Assembly (NCBI RefSeq): GCF_900156575.1
Contig: NZ_FTNY01000001.1
Location: 310,001 to 374,000, forward strand
Direction: 5' to 3'
DNA: 64,000 nt
From: Chryseobacterium shigense
GTDB lineage: Bacteria > Bacteroidota > Bacteroidia > Flavobacteriales > Weeksellaceae
Shown: positions 26,212 through 34,875 of the stretch, one piece after another
Layout: each line of letters begins with the position of its first letter
Position numbering within the stretch: the first letter of the stretch is position 1
Position numbers and translations under genes: made by a program
The notes under the pieces: model-generated
Seen by the model: only the letters and a program-made list of their open reading frames with translations
Database searches by the model: none
Told to the model about the DNA's origin: nothing

Positions 26212-26612
26212 ATTTGTGTTCGTTGATTTATTTTTTTATTACCTACCGCAAAAACCATTAGAAAAGCTCCTAAAAACTCTACAATCCAACCCCATTTCAA
26301 CTTTACCACTCCGGCAAAAGCTTCTTTCCAGGATTTAAAGGGCAGAAAGCTGAAATACTCCAGAGACTGCATTTTGACTGCTACTAATGTAAAAGCAAAC
26401 AAAAGGATCAGCAGTACCCCAAAGAACCGCACTATTTTCGCACTGTTATTCACAATTCCAAAAACAGCGCATGCAGCAAAAATCCAGCATGCAATAGCCA
26501 GATAATGATCTAGTTTCCAGTAGTTCCAATTTCCTATAATAGGGACATGAACAAGAGGCATAAAACTTCCCGCCACGACCAATATCAATCCTAATAACTG
26601 AATATTTTTCAT
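26208..26612 (-). CDS. Four-helix membrane protein of unknown function
   Basis: A 134-residue protein with four hydrophobic segments (roughly 5-22, 38-58, 66-85 and 108-127) and short loops; the loop YWKLDHYLA is between segments 1 and 2. It begins at MKNIQLLG; a longer frame would read back through a terminator hairpin at 26641-26665 and is rejected. It is the first gene of a two-gene unit with the exported protein, overlapping it by an ATGA. No family is recognised. Inner-membrane location is likely. Confidence 0.65.
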   Translation of the reverse strand: MKNIQLLGLILVVAGSFMPLVHVPIIGNWNYWKLDHYLAIACWIFAACAVFGIVNNSAKIVRFFGVLLILLFAFTLVAVKMQSLEYFSFLPFKSWKEAFAGVVKLKWGWIVEFLGAFLMVFAVGNKKINQRTQI

Positions 26613-26640
26613 ATTTACTAAAGTGCCAAAATACAAAAAA

Positions 26641-26665
26641 AAACACACTTTTAAATAGTGTGTTT
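26641..26665 (-). terminator. Terminator downstream of the barrel-protein gene
   Basis: AAACACACT/AGTGTGTTT stem with a seven-base loop and a nine-base T-run on the minus strand. It lies between the 26762-27859 gene and the 26208-26612 gene. Confidence 0.75.
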
Positions 26666-26761
26666 CAAAAACGGCTGATTCCCGTACAAACATTTGTTAG
26701 TATTAATAAAAACTGATTAAAATTACATTATATTCAATTAAATGCTCTTTTTATTATTTAA

Positions 26762-27859
26762 TCAGAAAATGATATTAACGAATTCAACCCCGATCTGTAC
26801 TCCATATTTATTCTTCAGAACTGCACTATCATTGAATATCGGTGTAAAATCTTTCTGAACAAATACTTTAAAGCTTCCGTAGCTGATTCCAAATTTTCCA
26901 CCTACGATAAAATCATTCACCCCATCCATTATTCTTTCTCTTTCTACAATTCTTTTTGAATTTTCATTTGAATATTTTATATAGTTTACGCTTCCTACTT
27001 TCACGCCACCATATATTCCCAGCACGAGGCTCAGCTGTCTTTTTTTATTATCAAGATATTGAACTCCCTCATATTCTAAATATTTTGGATTCAGTACAAA
27101 TCTTAAGTCTACTGGGATATATAAGTATGTATTATTGAACTGGGTTTTCCTTAAATTACCTCTGTCAAAATCATCTACAAATAAAGTGTTCTCTTCCTGT
27201 TTAAAGACTTTTCCGTATTTAGGAACATACTGATCGAATCTGACCCCTAAGCCTACGCGGTAAAATACTGGGCTTTTAAAGCCTCCGACCTGACCTTCAT
27301 ATCTCAATGCCATCTGTGAAGAATTAAGGATTGTATTTCTGGTGTCGGAATTTTTATCATAAAAGTTGAAAGGTTCATCTTTTGAAGTCAGTCCACTTCC
27401 CATCATACTGGCAGAAAGTTCTACGGTTTGTAAAGAGTGTTTTGGACTTTTCTTCTTGTTCTGGCCTAACTTCATATTAAGACCATTAAGTCCTACCCAC
27501 ATTTCGTTTCTATGGCCATTGGCACTATCCCGATCCATAAAAACGGCATTCTTCACCATCTCTTTGGTGGCAGACTGCAATTCGCTCTGCTGGGCATCTA
27601 CTTTTTCATTGATGGTTTGCTGATATTTTGAAGCAATTTCCAAACGTTGTTTCTGCTTCTCTTCTGATGTGATTTTCTTTTCTTTAAAATCTTTATCAAC
27701 GATATCCAGTTCTGCATTCATTTTGGATTTCTCTGAAACCACAATGCTATCAATTTTCTTGGAATAAAGTTTAATCTGCGGATTTCTATCCGGATTTTTC
27801 TGCGCAGCCGTATACGTAAAAGCCATTACAGCAGCCATGAAGATTAATTTTGTTTTCAT
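26762..27859 (-). CDS. Exported protein with coiled coil and C-terminal beta-barrel-like domain
   Basis: A 365-residue protein. After the signal peptide (MKTKLIFMAAVMAFTYTAA) comes a Lys/Glu/Gln-rich helical segment at about 30-105 (EEKQKQRLEIASKYQQTINEKV) that should form a coiled coil. From about 115 to the end, alternating strands with aromatic caps (YRVGLGVRFDQY, LVLGIYGGVKVG, GKFGISYGSFKVFVQKDF, final VQIGVEFVNIIF) suggest an outer-membrane barrel. It is the third gene after an ECF sigma factor and an anti-sigma candidate and is a likely target of that pair. Function unknown. Confidence 0.7.
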   Translation of the reverse strand: MKTKLIFMAAVMAFTYTAAQKNPDRNPQIKLYSKKIDSIVVSEKSKMNAELDIVDKDFKEKKITSEEKQKQRLEIASKYQQTINEKVDAQQSELQSATKEMVKNAVFMDRDSANGHRNEMWVGLNGLNMKLGQNKKKSPKHSLQTVELSASMMGSGLTSKDEPFNFYDKNSDTRNTILNSSQMALRYEGQVGGFKSPVFYRVGLGVRFDQYVPKYGKVFKQEENTLFVDDFDRGNLRKTQFNNTYLYIPVDLRFVLNPKYLEYEGVQYLDNKKRQLSLVLGIYGGVKVGSVNYIKYSNENSKRIVERERIMDGVNDFIVGGKFGISYGSFKVFVQKDFTPIFNDSAVLKNKYGVQIGVEFVNIIF

Positions 27860-27940
27860 ATTTTTTATTAATTTTTAGACCCTATTGTACCTCTGTCCGT
27901 ATTTCAGGACAGTCTGTTGATTGTATAAAAAAATTCAGAT

Positions 27941-28630
27941 TTATTTAGATTCCAGATAAACGGTTACTCCCAAAACGGTTACATTTCCTACGTTGGGAAC
28001 AACGTTATCAAATTTGAAAGCGCCTAATTTACGGTCATCTTTACGTGACTTTTCTCTGGCTTTATCAAACTCTCTCCCCAAAAGAAGTTCATCAGGATTG
28101 ATATAGTTTGATTGTTTAACTTCTGCAATGACAGGAGCATTCATGATGCCTGTATTTTCAATTTTTTCCTGATTAATTACCGCCTTTTCGGGCTGATCAG
28201 GAGTATTGAAATACACTTTATTTTCGGCAACCCGGTTATCGGAAATTTTGGGGATCACAATTTGAGCCGGATGATTTTTTTCGGCATCTTTACTTTCCAT
28301 TTTTACTTTATTCTCCTCAATCGATGGATTATTTGAAATAATGGATGGGTTTTGAAGTTCAGCAGGCATTGGCTTTACTGTTTTTTCAACTATATAATCC
28401 TCTTTCTGATCATCCCACTGCGTTTTATATTGATTAAAATAAATAAAAGTTCCCATAGAAATTAACAGCACGATGACAGCAGCATATTTCCACCACTGAA
28501 AAGAGGGTTTTAAAGGGATTTGAGATGCTTCGTCCAACTTCTCGTCTAATCTGTCCCAAAGATCTTCAGAGGGCTTTATTTCGAGCCTTTCGTAGTCAGA
28601 CCTTAAGTGTTTCAGTATCTCTTTTTTCAT
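27941..28630 (-). CDS. Probable membrane-bound anti-sigma factor
   Basis: A 229-residue protein with a cytoplasmic N-terminus (1-46: MKKEILKHLRSDYERLEIKP then DLWDRLDEKLDE), a single membrane segment at about 48-65 (YAAVIVLLISMGTFIYF) and a long periplasmic part without Cys. This topology and its position directly after an ECF sigma gene are typical of Bacteroidetes anti-sigma proteins, although no zinc (ZAS) motif is present. Its start lies 35 bases inside the end of the sigma gene, so the two are translationally coupled. It would hold the sigma factor at the membrane until an envelope signal arrives. Confidence 0.72.
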   Translation of the reverse strand: MKKEILKHLRSDYERLEIKPSEDLWDRLDEKLDEASQIPLKPSFQWWKYAAVIVLLISMGTFIYFNQYKTQWDDQKEDYIVEKTVKPMPAELQNPSIISNNPSIEENKVKMESKDAEKNHPAQIVIPKISDNRVAENKVYFNTPDQPEKAVINQEKIENTGIMNAPVIAEVKQSNYINPDELLLGREFDKAREKSRKDDRKLGAFKFDNVVPNVGNVTVLGVTVYLESK

Positions 28631-29150
28631 TTTCTTCTGTTTTTAAAAATTCTGTGAGCCATTTTTTTGCTTTGCTCAACTGGCTTTTGCTTGTTCCTTC
28701 TGAAATATTAAGCATTTCGGCAATCTCCTGATGCTTTTTTTCTTCAAAGACATATAAATTAAAGACCAGTCTGTATCCTGCGGGCATCTGTGAAAATATT
28801 TCTTCAATATTGAGTTCCTCCAGTCTTTCATCGATATCTTCATCAGAATAATCATCTGCAATTTCTATATCGGCATAAAGAATATTCCTGTTTTTCCTGA
28901 TAAAGCTTATTGAATCGTTCACAACCATCTTTCTCAGCCAGAAAGGAAAGCTTTTCCAGTCTCTGCATTCATCAATCTTGGTAAAGCATTTCATAAATGC
29001 ACTGATCAGGATATCTTCTGCATCATGAAGATTATGGGTATAAGAATTTGATATGGCCAGCATTCTAGCAGAAAACATCTCGTAAAGAGCTTTCTGTGCT
29101 CTCCGGTCCTGCTTTTTAGCCAGTAAAAAATTCTTCTCAAGGTTCTCCAT
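28596..29150 (-). CDS. ECF-type RNA polymerase sigma factor
   Basis: A 184-residue sigma-70 family protein. Region 2 covers about 20-90 (HDAEDILISAFMKCFTKID, then FPFWLRKMVVNDSISFIRK, the -10-binding helices). Region 4 covers about 120-170 with the helix-turn-helix KKHQEIAEMLNISEGTSKSQLSKAKKWL that reads the -35 element. There is no region 3, as expected for ECF factors. It leads an operon with an anti-sigma candidate and a barrel protein. An ECF-like promoter (CAACC, then CGTCTTAT) lies directly upstream, suggesting autoregulation. Confidence 0.92.
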   Translation of the reverse strand: MENLEKNFLLAKKQDRRAQKALYEMFSARMLAISNSYTHNLHDAEDILISAFMKCFTKIDECRDWKSFPFWLRKMVVNDSISFIRKNRNILYADIEIADDYSDEDIDERLEELNIEEIFSQMPAGYRLVFNLYVFEEKKHQEIAEMLNISEGTSKSQLSKAKKWLTEFLKTEENEKRDTETLKV

Positions 29151-29166
29151 GGATCAGTTTCTATCT

Positions 29167-29195
29167 ATAAGACGGAATTTATTATAAAAGGTTGC
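29167..29195 (-). promoter_or_regulatory. Candidate ECF-type promoter of the sigma operon
   Basis: On the minus strand: GCAACC (complement of 29190-29195), a 15-base spacer ending at 29175, then CGTCTTAT (complement of 29167-29174), starting 17 bases before the sigma-factor ATG. An AAC-type -35 with CGTC at -10 is the general form of ECF promoters, and differs from the TAnnTTTG type used by housekeeping genes around it. Confidence 0.5.
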
Positions 29196-29213
29196 CCGAA
29201 AATAAAAAAAAAA

Positions 29214-29235
29214 TGCACTCTTTTTCAAAAGTGCA
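29214..29235 (-). terminator. Terminator of the nucleoside permease operon
   Basis: TGCACT/AGTGCA stem with a ten-base loop followed on the minus strand by a run of ten T. It lies 31 bases past the permease stop, where the sigma operon's promoter begins. Confidence 0.75.
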
Positions 29236-29266
29236 ATGTAATATTTTAATAATCAGCTCCGTAGAG

Positions 29267-30649
29267 TTAATGTTTTATTGAGGAAATATCTTCCGGATTA
29301 TGCTTGTGTCTGAATAAAACCGCAAAAAACACTGCAAGAATTAATGCATAAATAGCAAATGAAAGCCATATATTCTGCCAATCTTTAACCATTACAACAG
29401 AAGAAAGCGTTCCGTCAGCATTTACGGCTGAATTGAAACTATTTTTAAGGATCTCCAGAAAAGTTGGATTGTCGGGCGTTGTATCCAGGTAGGTGGAAAG
29501 ATCTGAGACATTCGTAAATTTATGGGTAAAAAACTTATCGATCGCCCAACCAGCGATATAACTTCCAAATAAAGCTCCAAAACCGTTGGTCATCATCATA
29601 AATAATCCCTGAGCAGATGACCGTATCTTTTTATCGGTCGTCGTTTCTACGAAAAGAGAACCGGAAATATTGAAGAAATCAAATGCCATTCCGTATACAA
29701 TACAGGAGAAAATAATCAGTGAAAGTCCGAATCCGTCGGGAACGCCATAAGCAAAGAACCCAAATCTCAATACCCAGGCCAGCATTGACATCAGCATTAC
29801 TTTTTTAATCCCAAATTTCTTCAGAAAGAAAGGAATTGCCAAAATAAACAAGGTCTCCGAAACCTGAGAAATCGACATAATAATCGTAGATCTCTGTACA
29901 ACAAATGAATCTGCATATTTCGGGAAATGTGAGAACTCACTTAAGAATACGTCTCCATAAGCATTGGTCAGCTGAAGTGCTGCCCCTAATAGCATCGAAA
30001 ATAAGAAGAACAAAGCCATTTTATAGCTTCCGAAAAGCTTAAATGCATTCAAACCTAATTGCTCAGATAAGGGTGCACTTTTATCAATCAGTTTCTGTGG
30101 CGGACATTTTGGTAAAGTCAGCGCATAAATTCCTAATAATATAGCAATCGCTCCACCAATGTAGAACTGTCCTTCTGTTGCTTTATTTCCTGTAAGATTG
30201 GTAATCCACATGGCAACAATAAATCCAATGGTTCCCCATACCCGGATTGGTGGAAAATCTTTCACCACATCCAGATTACTGTTTTTCAGAATCGTGTAAG
30301 AAATGGAATTCGCAAGGGCAATGGTTGGCATATAAAAGCACATAGCCAGAAGCATCAGTGAGAAGAAAGAATTGGGATCAGCAGAATGAGGCAGTATAAA
30401 AAGTACTACACCATAAAGGATGTGAAGTACCGAAAAGATGCGCTCGGCATTGATCCAGCGGTCGGCAATTATTCCGGTAATGGTCGGCATGAAAATAGAA
30501 GCTATTCCCATGGTTCCGAAAACGGCTCCAAACTGGGTTCCGTCCCAGTGTTTTGTACCGAACCAAAAATTAGCCATCGTAATCAGCCAGGCTCCCCAAA
30601 CGAAAAACTGGAGAAAGCTGAGGATGGTCAGTCGTAATTTTAAATTCAT
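29267..30649 (-). CDS. MFS nucleoside permease (NupG/NHS-like)
   Basis: A 460-residue inner-membrane transporter with about twelve hydrophobic segments. The N-terminus (LRLTILSFLQFFVWGAWLITMANFWF) and the PPIRVWGTIGFIVA segment near residue 132 fit the nucleoside:proton symporter group of NupG and XapB; AFDFFNISGSLFVE in the second half is also typical. The large C-terminal loop (about 375-430) between the last helices is somewhat longer than in E. coli NupG. It follows the bifunctional nuclease gene by 22 bases, so the two are likely co-transcribed; a joint role in nucleotide turnover is conceivable but unproven. Confidence 0.85.
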   Translation of the reverse strand: MNLKLRLTILSFLQFFVWGAWLITMANFWFGTKHWDGTQFGAVFGTMGIASIFMPTITGIIADRWINAERIFSVLHILYGVVLFILPHSADPNSFFSLMLLAMCFYMPTIALANSISYTILKNSNLDVVKDFPPIRVWGTIGFIVAMWITNLTGNKATEGQFYIGGAIAILLGIYALTLPKCPPQKLIDKSAPLSEQLGLNAFKLFGSYKMALFFLFSMLLGAALQLTNAYGDVFLSEFSHFPKYADSFVVQRSTIIMSISQVSETLFILAIPFFLKKFGIKKVMLMSMLAWVLRFGFFAYGVPDGFGLSLIIFSCIVYGMAFDFFNISGSLFVETTTDKKIRSSAQGLFMMMTNGFGALFGSYIAGWAIDKFFTHKFTNVSDLSTYLDTTPDNPTFLEILKNSFNSAVNADGTLSSVVMVKDWQNIWLSFAIYALILAVFFAVLFRHKHNPEDISSIKH

Positions 30650-30671
30650 AGTTTAGTATAAAGTATCTCTT

Positions 30672-31271
30672 TTAATCAATTTTCTTTTTTCTCCTTTTAA
30701 TTTCTTCCTGAATTTCCAGAGCGGTATCAAAATCTTCTTCTTTTACGGCTTCATCAAGTAATTTTTGAAGTTCTTCCATAGAAACTGCCTTCAGATTATC
30801 TTCTGATGGTACGGTTTCTGAGAAGGGTTGTTCTTCTTTTGAAACGTCTTCCAGTTCCAGAAGAATACCTGCTTCATTCAGCACCTGTTGTGTGGTGAAA
30901 ATAGGTGCATCGAATCTTACGGCCATGGCCACCGCGTCAGAAGTTCTTGCATCCAGAATCAGCTCTTCATCGTTAGCTTTATTTTTGAAATTAATATTAG
31001 AAAAAAATACGCCGTCTACGATCTGATAAATGATCACTGAAACCAATTCATAATTGGCTGAAACTATAAATTTTGTGAATAAATCATGGGTAAGCGGACG
31101 AGGCGGATGGATGTCTTTTTCCAGTCCTAATGAAATGGACTGAGCCTCGAAATTTCCTATGACAACAGGTAATTTTATATGTGTCTCTTCATGTTCCAGT
31201 AACAAAGCGTACGCCCCCGATTGGGTCTGACTGTACGATATTCCGCGAATAATTAGCTGCTTATAATCCAT
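30672..31271 (-). CDS. Bifunctional nuclease domain protein with UVR motif
   Basis: A 199-residue cytoplasmic protein. The BFN domain covers about 1-140 (GISYSQTQSGAYALLLEHE, LPVVIGNFEAQSISLGLE, DARTSDAVAMAVRFDAPIF), a fold first described in plant and archaeal 'bifunctional nucleases'. Residues about 163-199 form a UvrB/UvrC-type helical motif (MEELQKLLDEAVKEEDFDTA, then LEIQEEIKRRKKK), which mediates protein contacts in repair complexes. This BFN plus UVR fusion is standard in Bacteroidetes; the in vivo role is unclear. It is the first gene of a unit with the nucleoside permease. Confidence 0.88.
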   Translation of the reverse strand: MDYKQLIIRGISYSQTQSGAYALLLEHEETHIKLPVVIGNFEAQSISLGLEKDIHPPRPLTHDLFTKFIVSANYELVSVIIYQIVDGVFFSNINFKNKANDEELILDARTSDAVAMAVRFDAPIFTTQQVLNEAGILLELEDVSKEEQPFSETVPSEDNLKAVSMEELQKLLDEAVKEEDFDTALEIQEEIKRRKKKID

Positions 31272-31323
31272 AGCTACAAATATAGATTAATTTTTTATTG
31301 TGATTTCAGTTTTACGCAAAAAT

Positions 31324-31349
31324 AAAAGCCCGGAAAAGCCCGAGCTTTT
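31324..31349 (-). terminator. Terminator of etfBA
   Basis: AAAAGCCCGG pairs with CCGAGCTTTT, allowing one wobble, around a six-base loop; the minus strand continues with T-rich sequence. Confidence 0.6.
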
Positions 31350-31359
31350 ATTTTTTATG

Positions 31360-31436
31360 TGAATTGTAAATGGTGAATTACTTCGTGTCAATTTTAAAAT
31401 TCACGATTGACTTTCGAAGCAAAATTCACTATTGAC
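31360..31436 (-). repeat. Intergenic repeat, inverted copy of the 41.4-kb family
   Basis: Built of short ATTCAC and ATTGAC modules; the second half (GCAAAATTCACTATTGAC) closely matches the reverse complement of the repeat at 41396-41460. It lies directly downstream of the etfA stop. Confidence 0.6.
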
Positions 31437-31440
31437 ATTT

Positions 31441-32388
31441 TTACCCTTTAATTGCTTTAATTTTCTCTGTTAATGCAGGAATAATCTGGAAAGCATCTCC
31501 TACTACCCCGTAATCTGCAGACTTGAAGAATGGTGCTTCAGCGTCATTGTTGATTACGACAATCGTTTTAGAAGAGTTGACCCCAGCTAGGTGCTGGATC
31601 GCTCCTGAAATACCTATTGCGATGTAAAGGTTAGGTGAAATTGCTTTACCTGTTTGTCCTACGTGCTCTGTGTGAGGTCTCCAACCGATATCAGAAACAG
31701 GCTTAGAACAAGCTGTAGCAGCTCCAAGAACGTTAGCCAGCTCTTCAACCATTCCCCAGTTTTCAGGACCTTTCATCCCTCTTCCTGCAGAAACAACAAC
31801 TTCTGCTTCTTTCAGGTCTAGTTTACCTGAACTCTGTTCGTGAGAGATCACTTTGGTATCTTCATTCGCTACGGATAAGTTTTTAACTTCCTCAGAACCT
31901 GACACTGCATTTTCTTTTACTCCGAAAGCATTCTGAGAAACTGTGATAATCACCCCGCTTCCTTCTGCTTTTGCATGCATAAATCCTTTTCCTGAGAATG
32001 CTCTTCTTTTCACCTGGAATGGAGAAAGGCTTTCAGGAGCTTCCAATACATTGGTAATTAAAGAATAGTTCTTCATTACGGCAAGCATTGGAGCAACAGA
32101 AGAAGCATCTGTAGTGTGAGGGAACACAATCGTGTTTCCGTCTGCTACTTCACTTACAGCCTGAGCAAATGCTTTTGCCGAAAAATTCTTAAGACCCTCG
32201 TCTTTAATATTGATCACATTCGATGCTCCATATTTGTATAATAAATCTGAAGAATCTGTAGGGTTTACAGAGATTGCTGTAACGGTATCTCCTGCCTGGT
32301 CTGCCACCGCTTTAGCATAAGAAACTGCTTCAAAAGCTGCTTTTTTGTAAACTCCGTTTATATTTTCTGCGTATACGAATACTGCCAT
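31441..32388 (-). CDS. etfA: Electron transfer flavoprotein, alpha subunit
   Basis: A 315-residue FAD-carrying subunit that passes electrons from acyl-CoA and related dehydrogenases to the quinone pool. The C-terminal FAD domain shows [19 protein letters not shown], then [35 protein letters not shown] and the final [15 protein letters not shown], all typical of ETF alpha. The N-terminal half is the Rossmann-like domain that pairs with the beta subunit. It follows etfB by 42 bases on the same strand, the usual order. Confidence 0.97.
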   Translation of the reverse strand: MAVFVYAENINGVYKKAAFEAVSYAKAVADQAGDTVTAISVNPTDSSDLLYKYGASNVINIKDEGLKNFSAKAFAQAVSEVADGNTIVFPHTTDASSVAPMLAVMKNYSLITNVLEAPESLSPFQVKRRAFSGKGFMHAKAEGSGVIITVSQNAFGVKENAVSGSEEVKNLSVANEDTKVISHEQSSGKLDLKEAEVVVSAGRGMKGPENWGMVEELANVLGAATACSKPVSDIGWRPHTEHVGQTGKAISPNLYIAIGISGAIQHLAGVNSSKTIVVINNDAEAPFFKSADYGVVGDAFQIIPALTEKIKAIKG

Positions 32389-32430
32389 TTTTTTAAAATT
32401 TAAAGATTAAAAAATTTAAGGAATAAAAGA

Positions 32431-33177
32431 TTAGATAACTTTAGCTTCTTCATGAAGTAATCTTACCAACTCATCCAAGTTATCTGGAGAAACCATTTTT
32501 ACAGCAGCTCTTGGCGGAACGCTGTCATAAGATACTCCCTGAACTTTCACTTCAGAAGAAGTAGGCTCTACTACTTGTAAAGGCTTCGTTCTTGCAGACA
32601 TAATTCCTCTCATATTCGGGATGATAAGATCTTTCTCATCTACCAATCCTTTTTGTCCTGCGATCACGGCAGGTAATTTTACTGATATTGTTTCTTTTCC
32701 TCCTTCAATTTCTCTTATAGCAGTAGCTTCGCTTCCGTTTAGATCTAATCCTACAGACGCGTTGACGAAAGGTTGGTTTAATAACTGAGCGACCATTCCC
32801 GGAACAGATCCACCATTGTAATCAATGGATTCTTTTCCGCAAAGAATAAGATCATATCCTCCATTTTGAGCTACAGCTGCAATTTCTTTTGCTGTAGAAT
32901 AACTGTCTTTAGGATCAAGATTTACTCTCACCGCATCATTGGCACCAATAGCTAATGCTTTTCTGATTACCGGTTCTGTAGCAGCATCTCCTACGTTGAT
33001 CACTGTTACAGTTGCACCCTGAGATTCCTGAAGTTTAACCGCTTTTGTTAATGCAAATTCATCTAAAGGATTGATTACCCACTGAATTCCATTTTTGTCG
33101 AAAGCAGATTTGTCTGCCGTAAAGTTAATCTTGGAAGTAGTATCCGGAACACTACTGATACAAACTAATATTTTCAT
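32431..33177 (-). CDS. etfB: Electron transfer flavoprotein, beta subunit
   Basis: A 248-residue partner of EtfA that binds AMP and shapes the FAD pocket. Characteristic segments are MKILVCISSVPDTTSKI, GIQWVINPLDEFALTKAVKL, ILCGKESIDYNGGSVPGMVA near residue 118 and PPRAAVKMVSPDNLDELV near the end. It is the first gene of the etfBA operon. About 100 bases upstream is an 18-base perfect palindrome that may be an operator. Together with thiolase, proline dehydrogenase and methylmalonyl-CoA mutase genes nearby, it suggests active acyl-CoA and amino acid oxidation. Confidence 0.97.
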   Translation of the reverse strand: MKILVCISSVPDTTSKINFTADKSAFDKNGIQWVINPLDEFALTKAVKLQESQGATVTVINVGDAATEPVIRKALAIGANDAVRVNLDPKDSYSTAKEIAAVAQNGGYDLILCGKESIDYNGGSVPGMVAQLLNQPFVNASVGLDLNGSEATAIREIEGGKETISVKLPAVIAGQKGLVDEKDLIIPNMRGIMSARTKPLQVVEPTSSEVKVQGVSYDSVPPRAAVKMVSPDNLDELVRLLHEEAKVI

Positions 33178-33276
33178 GTGTACTATTTTATTTTTTCCCT
33201 TTTGTGCATAAAAAACCTTACTGTTTTATGCTGAGATTTTGTTATATTTTACTTTTGCTAATATAATTAAAAAATA

Positions 33277-33294
33277 TATTATGCATGCATAATA
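33277..33294. promoter_or_regulatory. 18-base perfect palindrome upstream of etfB
   Basis: TATTATGCATGCATAATA reads identically on both strands. It lies 100 bases before the etfB start, with a second inverted repeat (GCATAAAA and TTTTATGC, 33206-33231) between. The size suits a dimeric repressor such as a TetR-family acyl-CoA regulator; the regulator itself is not in view. Confidence 0.45.
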
Positions 33295-33328
33295 CTTATT
33301 TTTTTACTATTCAATACATTAAATGCAT

Positions 33329-34036
33329 TTAGCGGGCTGGTTTTGTTGCCCTAAACTCTATCTTGCTGGGCAAAACCCGTGGATTCATTTTTAAAATATC
33401 CAGTACCAGATTTCCCATATCTTCAGGCTGAATCTTCCAGTTATCTTTTTCTGAAGGGACATTTCCGTTGAAATTTGTGGCTACAGATCCCGGCATAATA
33501 ACGGTAGATTTGATGTTGTATTTTCGGAGGTCAATCATTGCTGCCTGAGTAAACCCGACTACTCCAAATTTTGACGCGTTGTACCCCGTTCCGTTTTCAA
33601 AGAAGTTGGCTCCTGCAAGGCTTGAAACCGTGATATAATACCCTTCGGTCTTTTTTAATTCTTCGACTGAAGCCTTTAATGTATAAAAAGCACCGGTCAG
33701 GTTGGTTTCTATCATATCGTTCCATTCCTGTGCAGTCAGCTCATCTACCGGTTTGAATATTCCCAGTCCGGCATTGGCAATGACAAAATCCAGTCTTCCG
33801 AATCTGGCTACTGTAGATTTTACAGCTTCTTCTTCACTTTCAAGATTTCTTACATCTGAAACAACTCCAAGGACATTTTGTGAGTACTGTCTGAGCTGTT
33901 CTTCAGCTTTCTCCACATCGTTTGTTTTACGCCCGGAAAATGCTACTGAAATACCATTTTCCAGTAATATTTTCGCTATTCCAAAACCAATGCCTTTGGT
34001 TCCTCCGGTTATATAAGCTACTTTATGATCTGACAT
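33329..34036 (-). CDS. SDR family NAD(P)-dependent oxidoreductase
   Basis: A 235-residue short-chain dehydrogenase. The cofactor motif TGGTKGIGFGIA is at 10-21, SGRKTN follows (an Arg after strand 2 favours NADP), NAGLG is near 88, and the catalytic residues are Ser in TVSSLAG near 138 and YNASK (Tyr and Lys) near 151-155. The C-terminal VIMPGSVATNF is the usual P-G loop. The start at MSDHKVAY is preferred to a longer frame that reads AT-rich leader. Substrate unknown. It does not appear to share a transcript with etfB, whose palindrome-containing upstream region lies between them. Confidence 0.88.
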   Translation of the reverse strand: MSDHKVAYITGGTKGIGFGIAKILLENGISVAFSGRKTNDVEKAEEQLRQYSQNVLGVVSDVRNLESEEEAVKSTVARFGRLDFVIANAGLGIFKPVDELTAQEWNDMIETNLTGAFYTLKASVEELKKTEGYYITVSSLAGANFFENGTGYNASKFGVVGFTQAAMIDLRKYNIKSTVIMPGSVATNFNGNVPSEKDNWKIQPEDMGNLVLDILKMNPRVLPSKIEFRATKPAR

Positions 34037-34068
34037 ATATTTAAATTTTAAAGCTCTAAAATAACAAA

Positions 34069-34088
34069 AACGCTCCAATTGGAGCGTT
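34069..34088 (-). terminator. Terminator of the 34114-34875 gene
   Basis: Perfect palindrome AACGCTCC-AATT-GGAGCGTT followed on the minus strand by TTTGTTATTTT. Confidence 0.75.
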
Positions 34089-34113
34089 GTACTGATATAA
34101 GATTTATCAGGTA

Positions 34114-34875
34114 TTATTTTTTGATGAATTTTTTACTGAATTTTTCTTTTTCTGTATCGATGATCAAAATATAATTTCCAGCGTTTAATTCAGATACGTT
34201 AATAGACAAATCATTCTTCTTATCACTGCTTAGTACGGTTTTCACTGCTCTTCCAGTTATATCAACAATACTCACCAAATTGATTTTAGAATCTTTTGAT
34301 GTTACATTCACTACATCTGCTACAGGATTGGGATATACAGTTACTCCAACGTTAGATTTTTCTGTAATTTCTGTTGTACCCAAAACCGATGTAGAAACTC
34401 CGTTTAATGTAGCCGTTATATTGGTCCATGTCCCAGAATTTGTCGGTGGGTTTGCATTGGCATAGCCATTACCTATACGTACACTGTATAAAGGATTAGA
34501 AGTAAAGTTAATGGGAGTATCAAGTGTATAAGTACCTGTTAATACTGTTCCTATTGTACTTGATCCTCCGGTAGTCCATGCTCCTGTTTCAAGAGCGCCG
34601 AAATCACTGTCCCCTCCAACTTGAAGTATAGGAGTTCCACTTAATGCACTTGTTGGCATAGTAATGATGGTTAAATCATTGGCCCAAGTCGTTCCTGTTT
34701 GTGCAGATAAAGTAGCATTCAATGACACACTGGTCAATGTACCTTGCAGCTGACCACTGTTATGCAAAACAGCAAATGACGCTCCCCCTGCTGTAAAAGT
34801 AGGAATGGTAGTTGTAGCCTGACCCAATGCTAAAGCACTTATCGCTATTAATCCAGTAAGTAAAATTTTCTTCAT
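34114..34875 (-). CDS. Secreted protein with T9SS type A sorting domain
   Basis: A 253-residue exported protein: signal peptide (MKKILLTGLIAISALALG), a beta-rich body with Thr/Ser/Gly-rich strands, and a sorting domain from VTVYPNPVADVVN to SKKFIKK. The body shows TTWANDLTIITMPTSA and GNGYANANPPTNSGTWTNIT, without a catalytic motif. Small T9SS cargos of this type are usually surface or secreted proteins of unknown role. The start was moved to MKKILLTG because the longer frame adds a leader unlike a signal peptide. Confidence 0.8.
   Translation of the reverse strand: MKKILLTGLIAISALALGQATTTIPTFTAGGASFAVLHNSGQLQGTLTSVSLNATLSAQTGTTWANDLTIITMPTSALSGTPILQVGGDSDFGALETGAWTTGGSSTIGTVLTGTYTLDTPINFTSNPLYSVRIGNGYANANPPTNSGTWTNITATLNGVSTSVLGTTEITEKSNVGVTVYPNPVADVVNVTSKDSKINLVSIVDITGRAVKTVLSSDKKNDLSINVSELNAGNYILIIDTEKEKFSKKFIKK

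Noticed and set aside
26613..26693. N-terminal extension of the four-helix membrane protein
   Set aside because: Passes through a terminator stem-loop (26641-26665) and lacks hydrophobic or conserved sequence.
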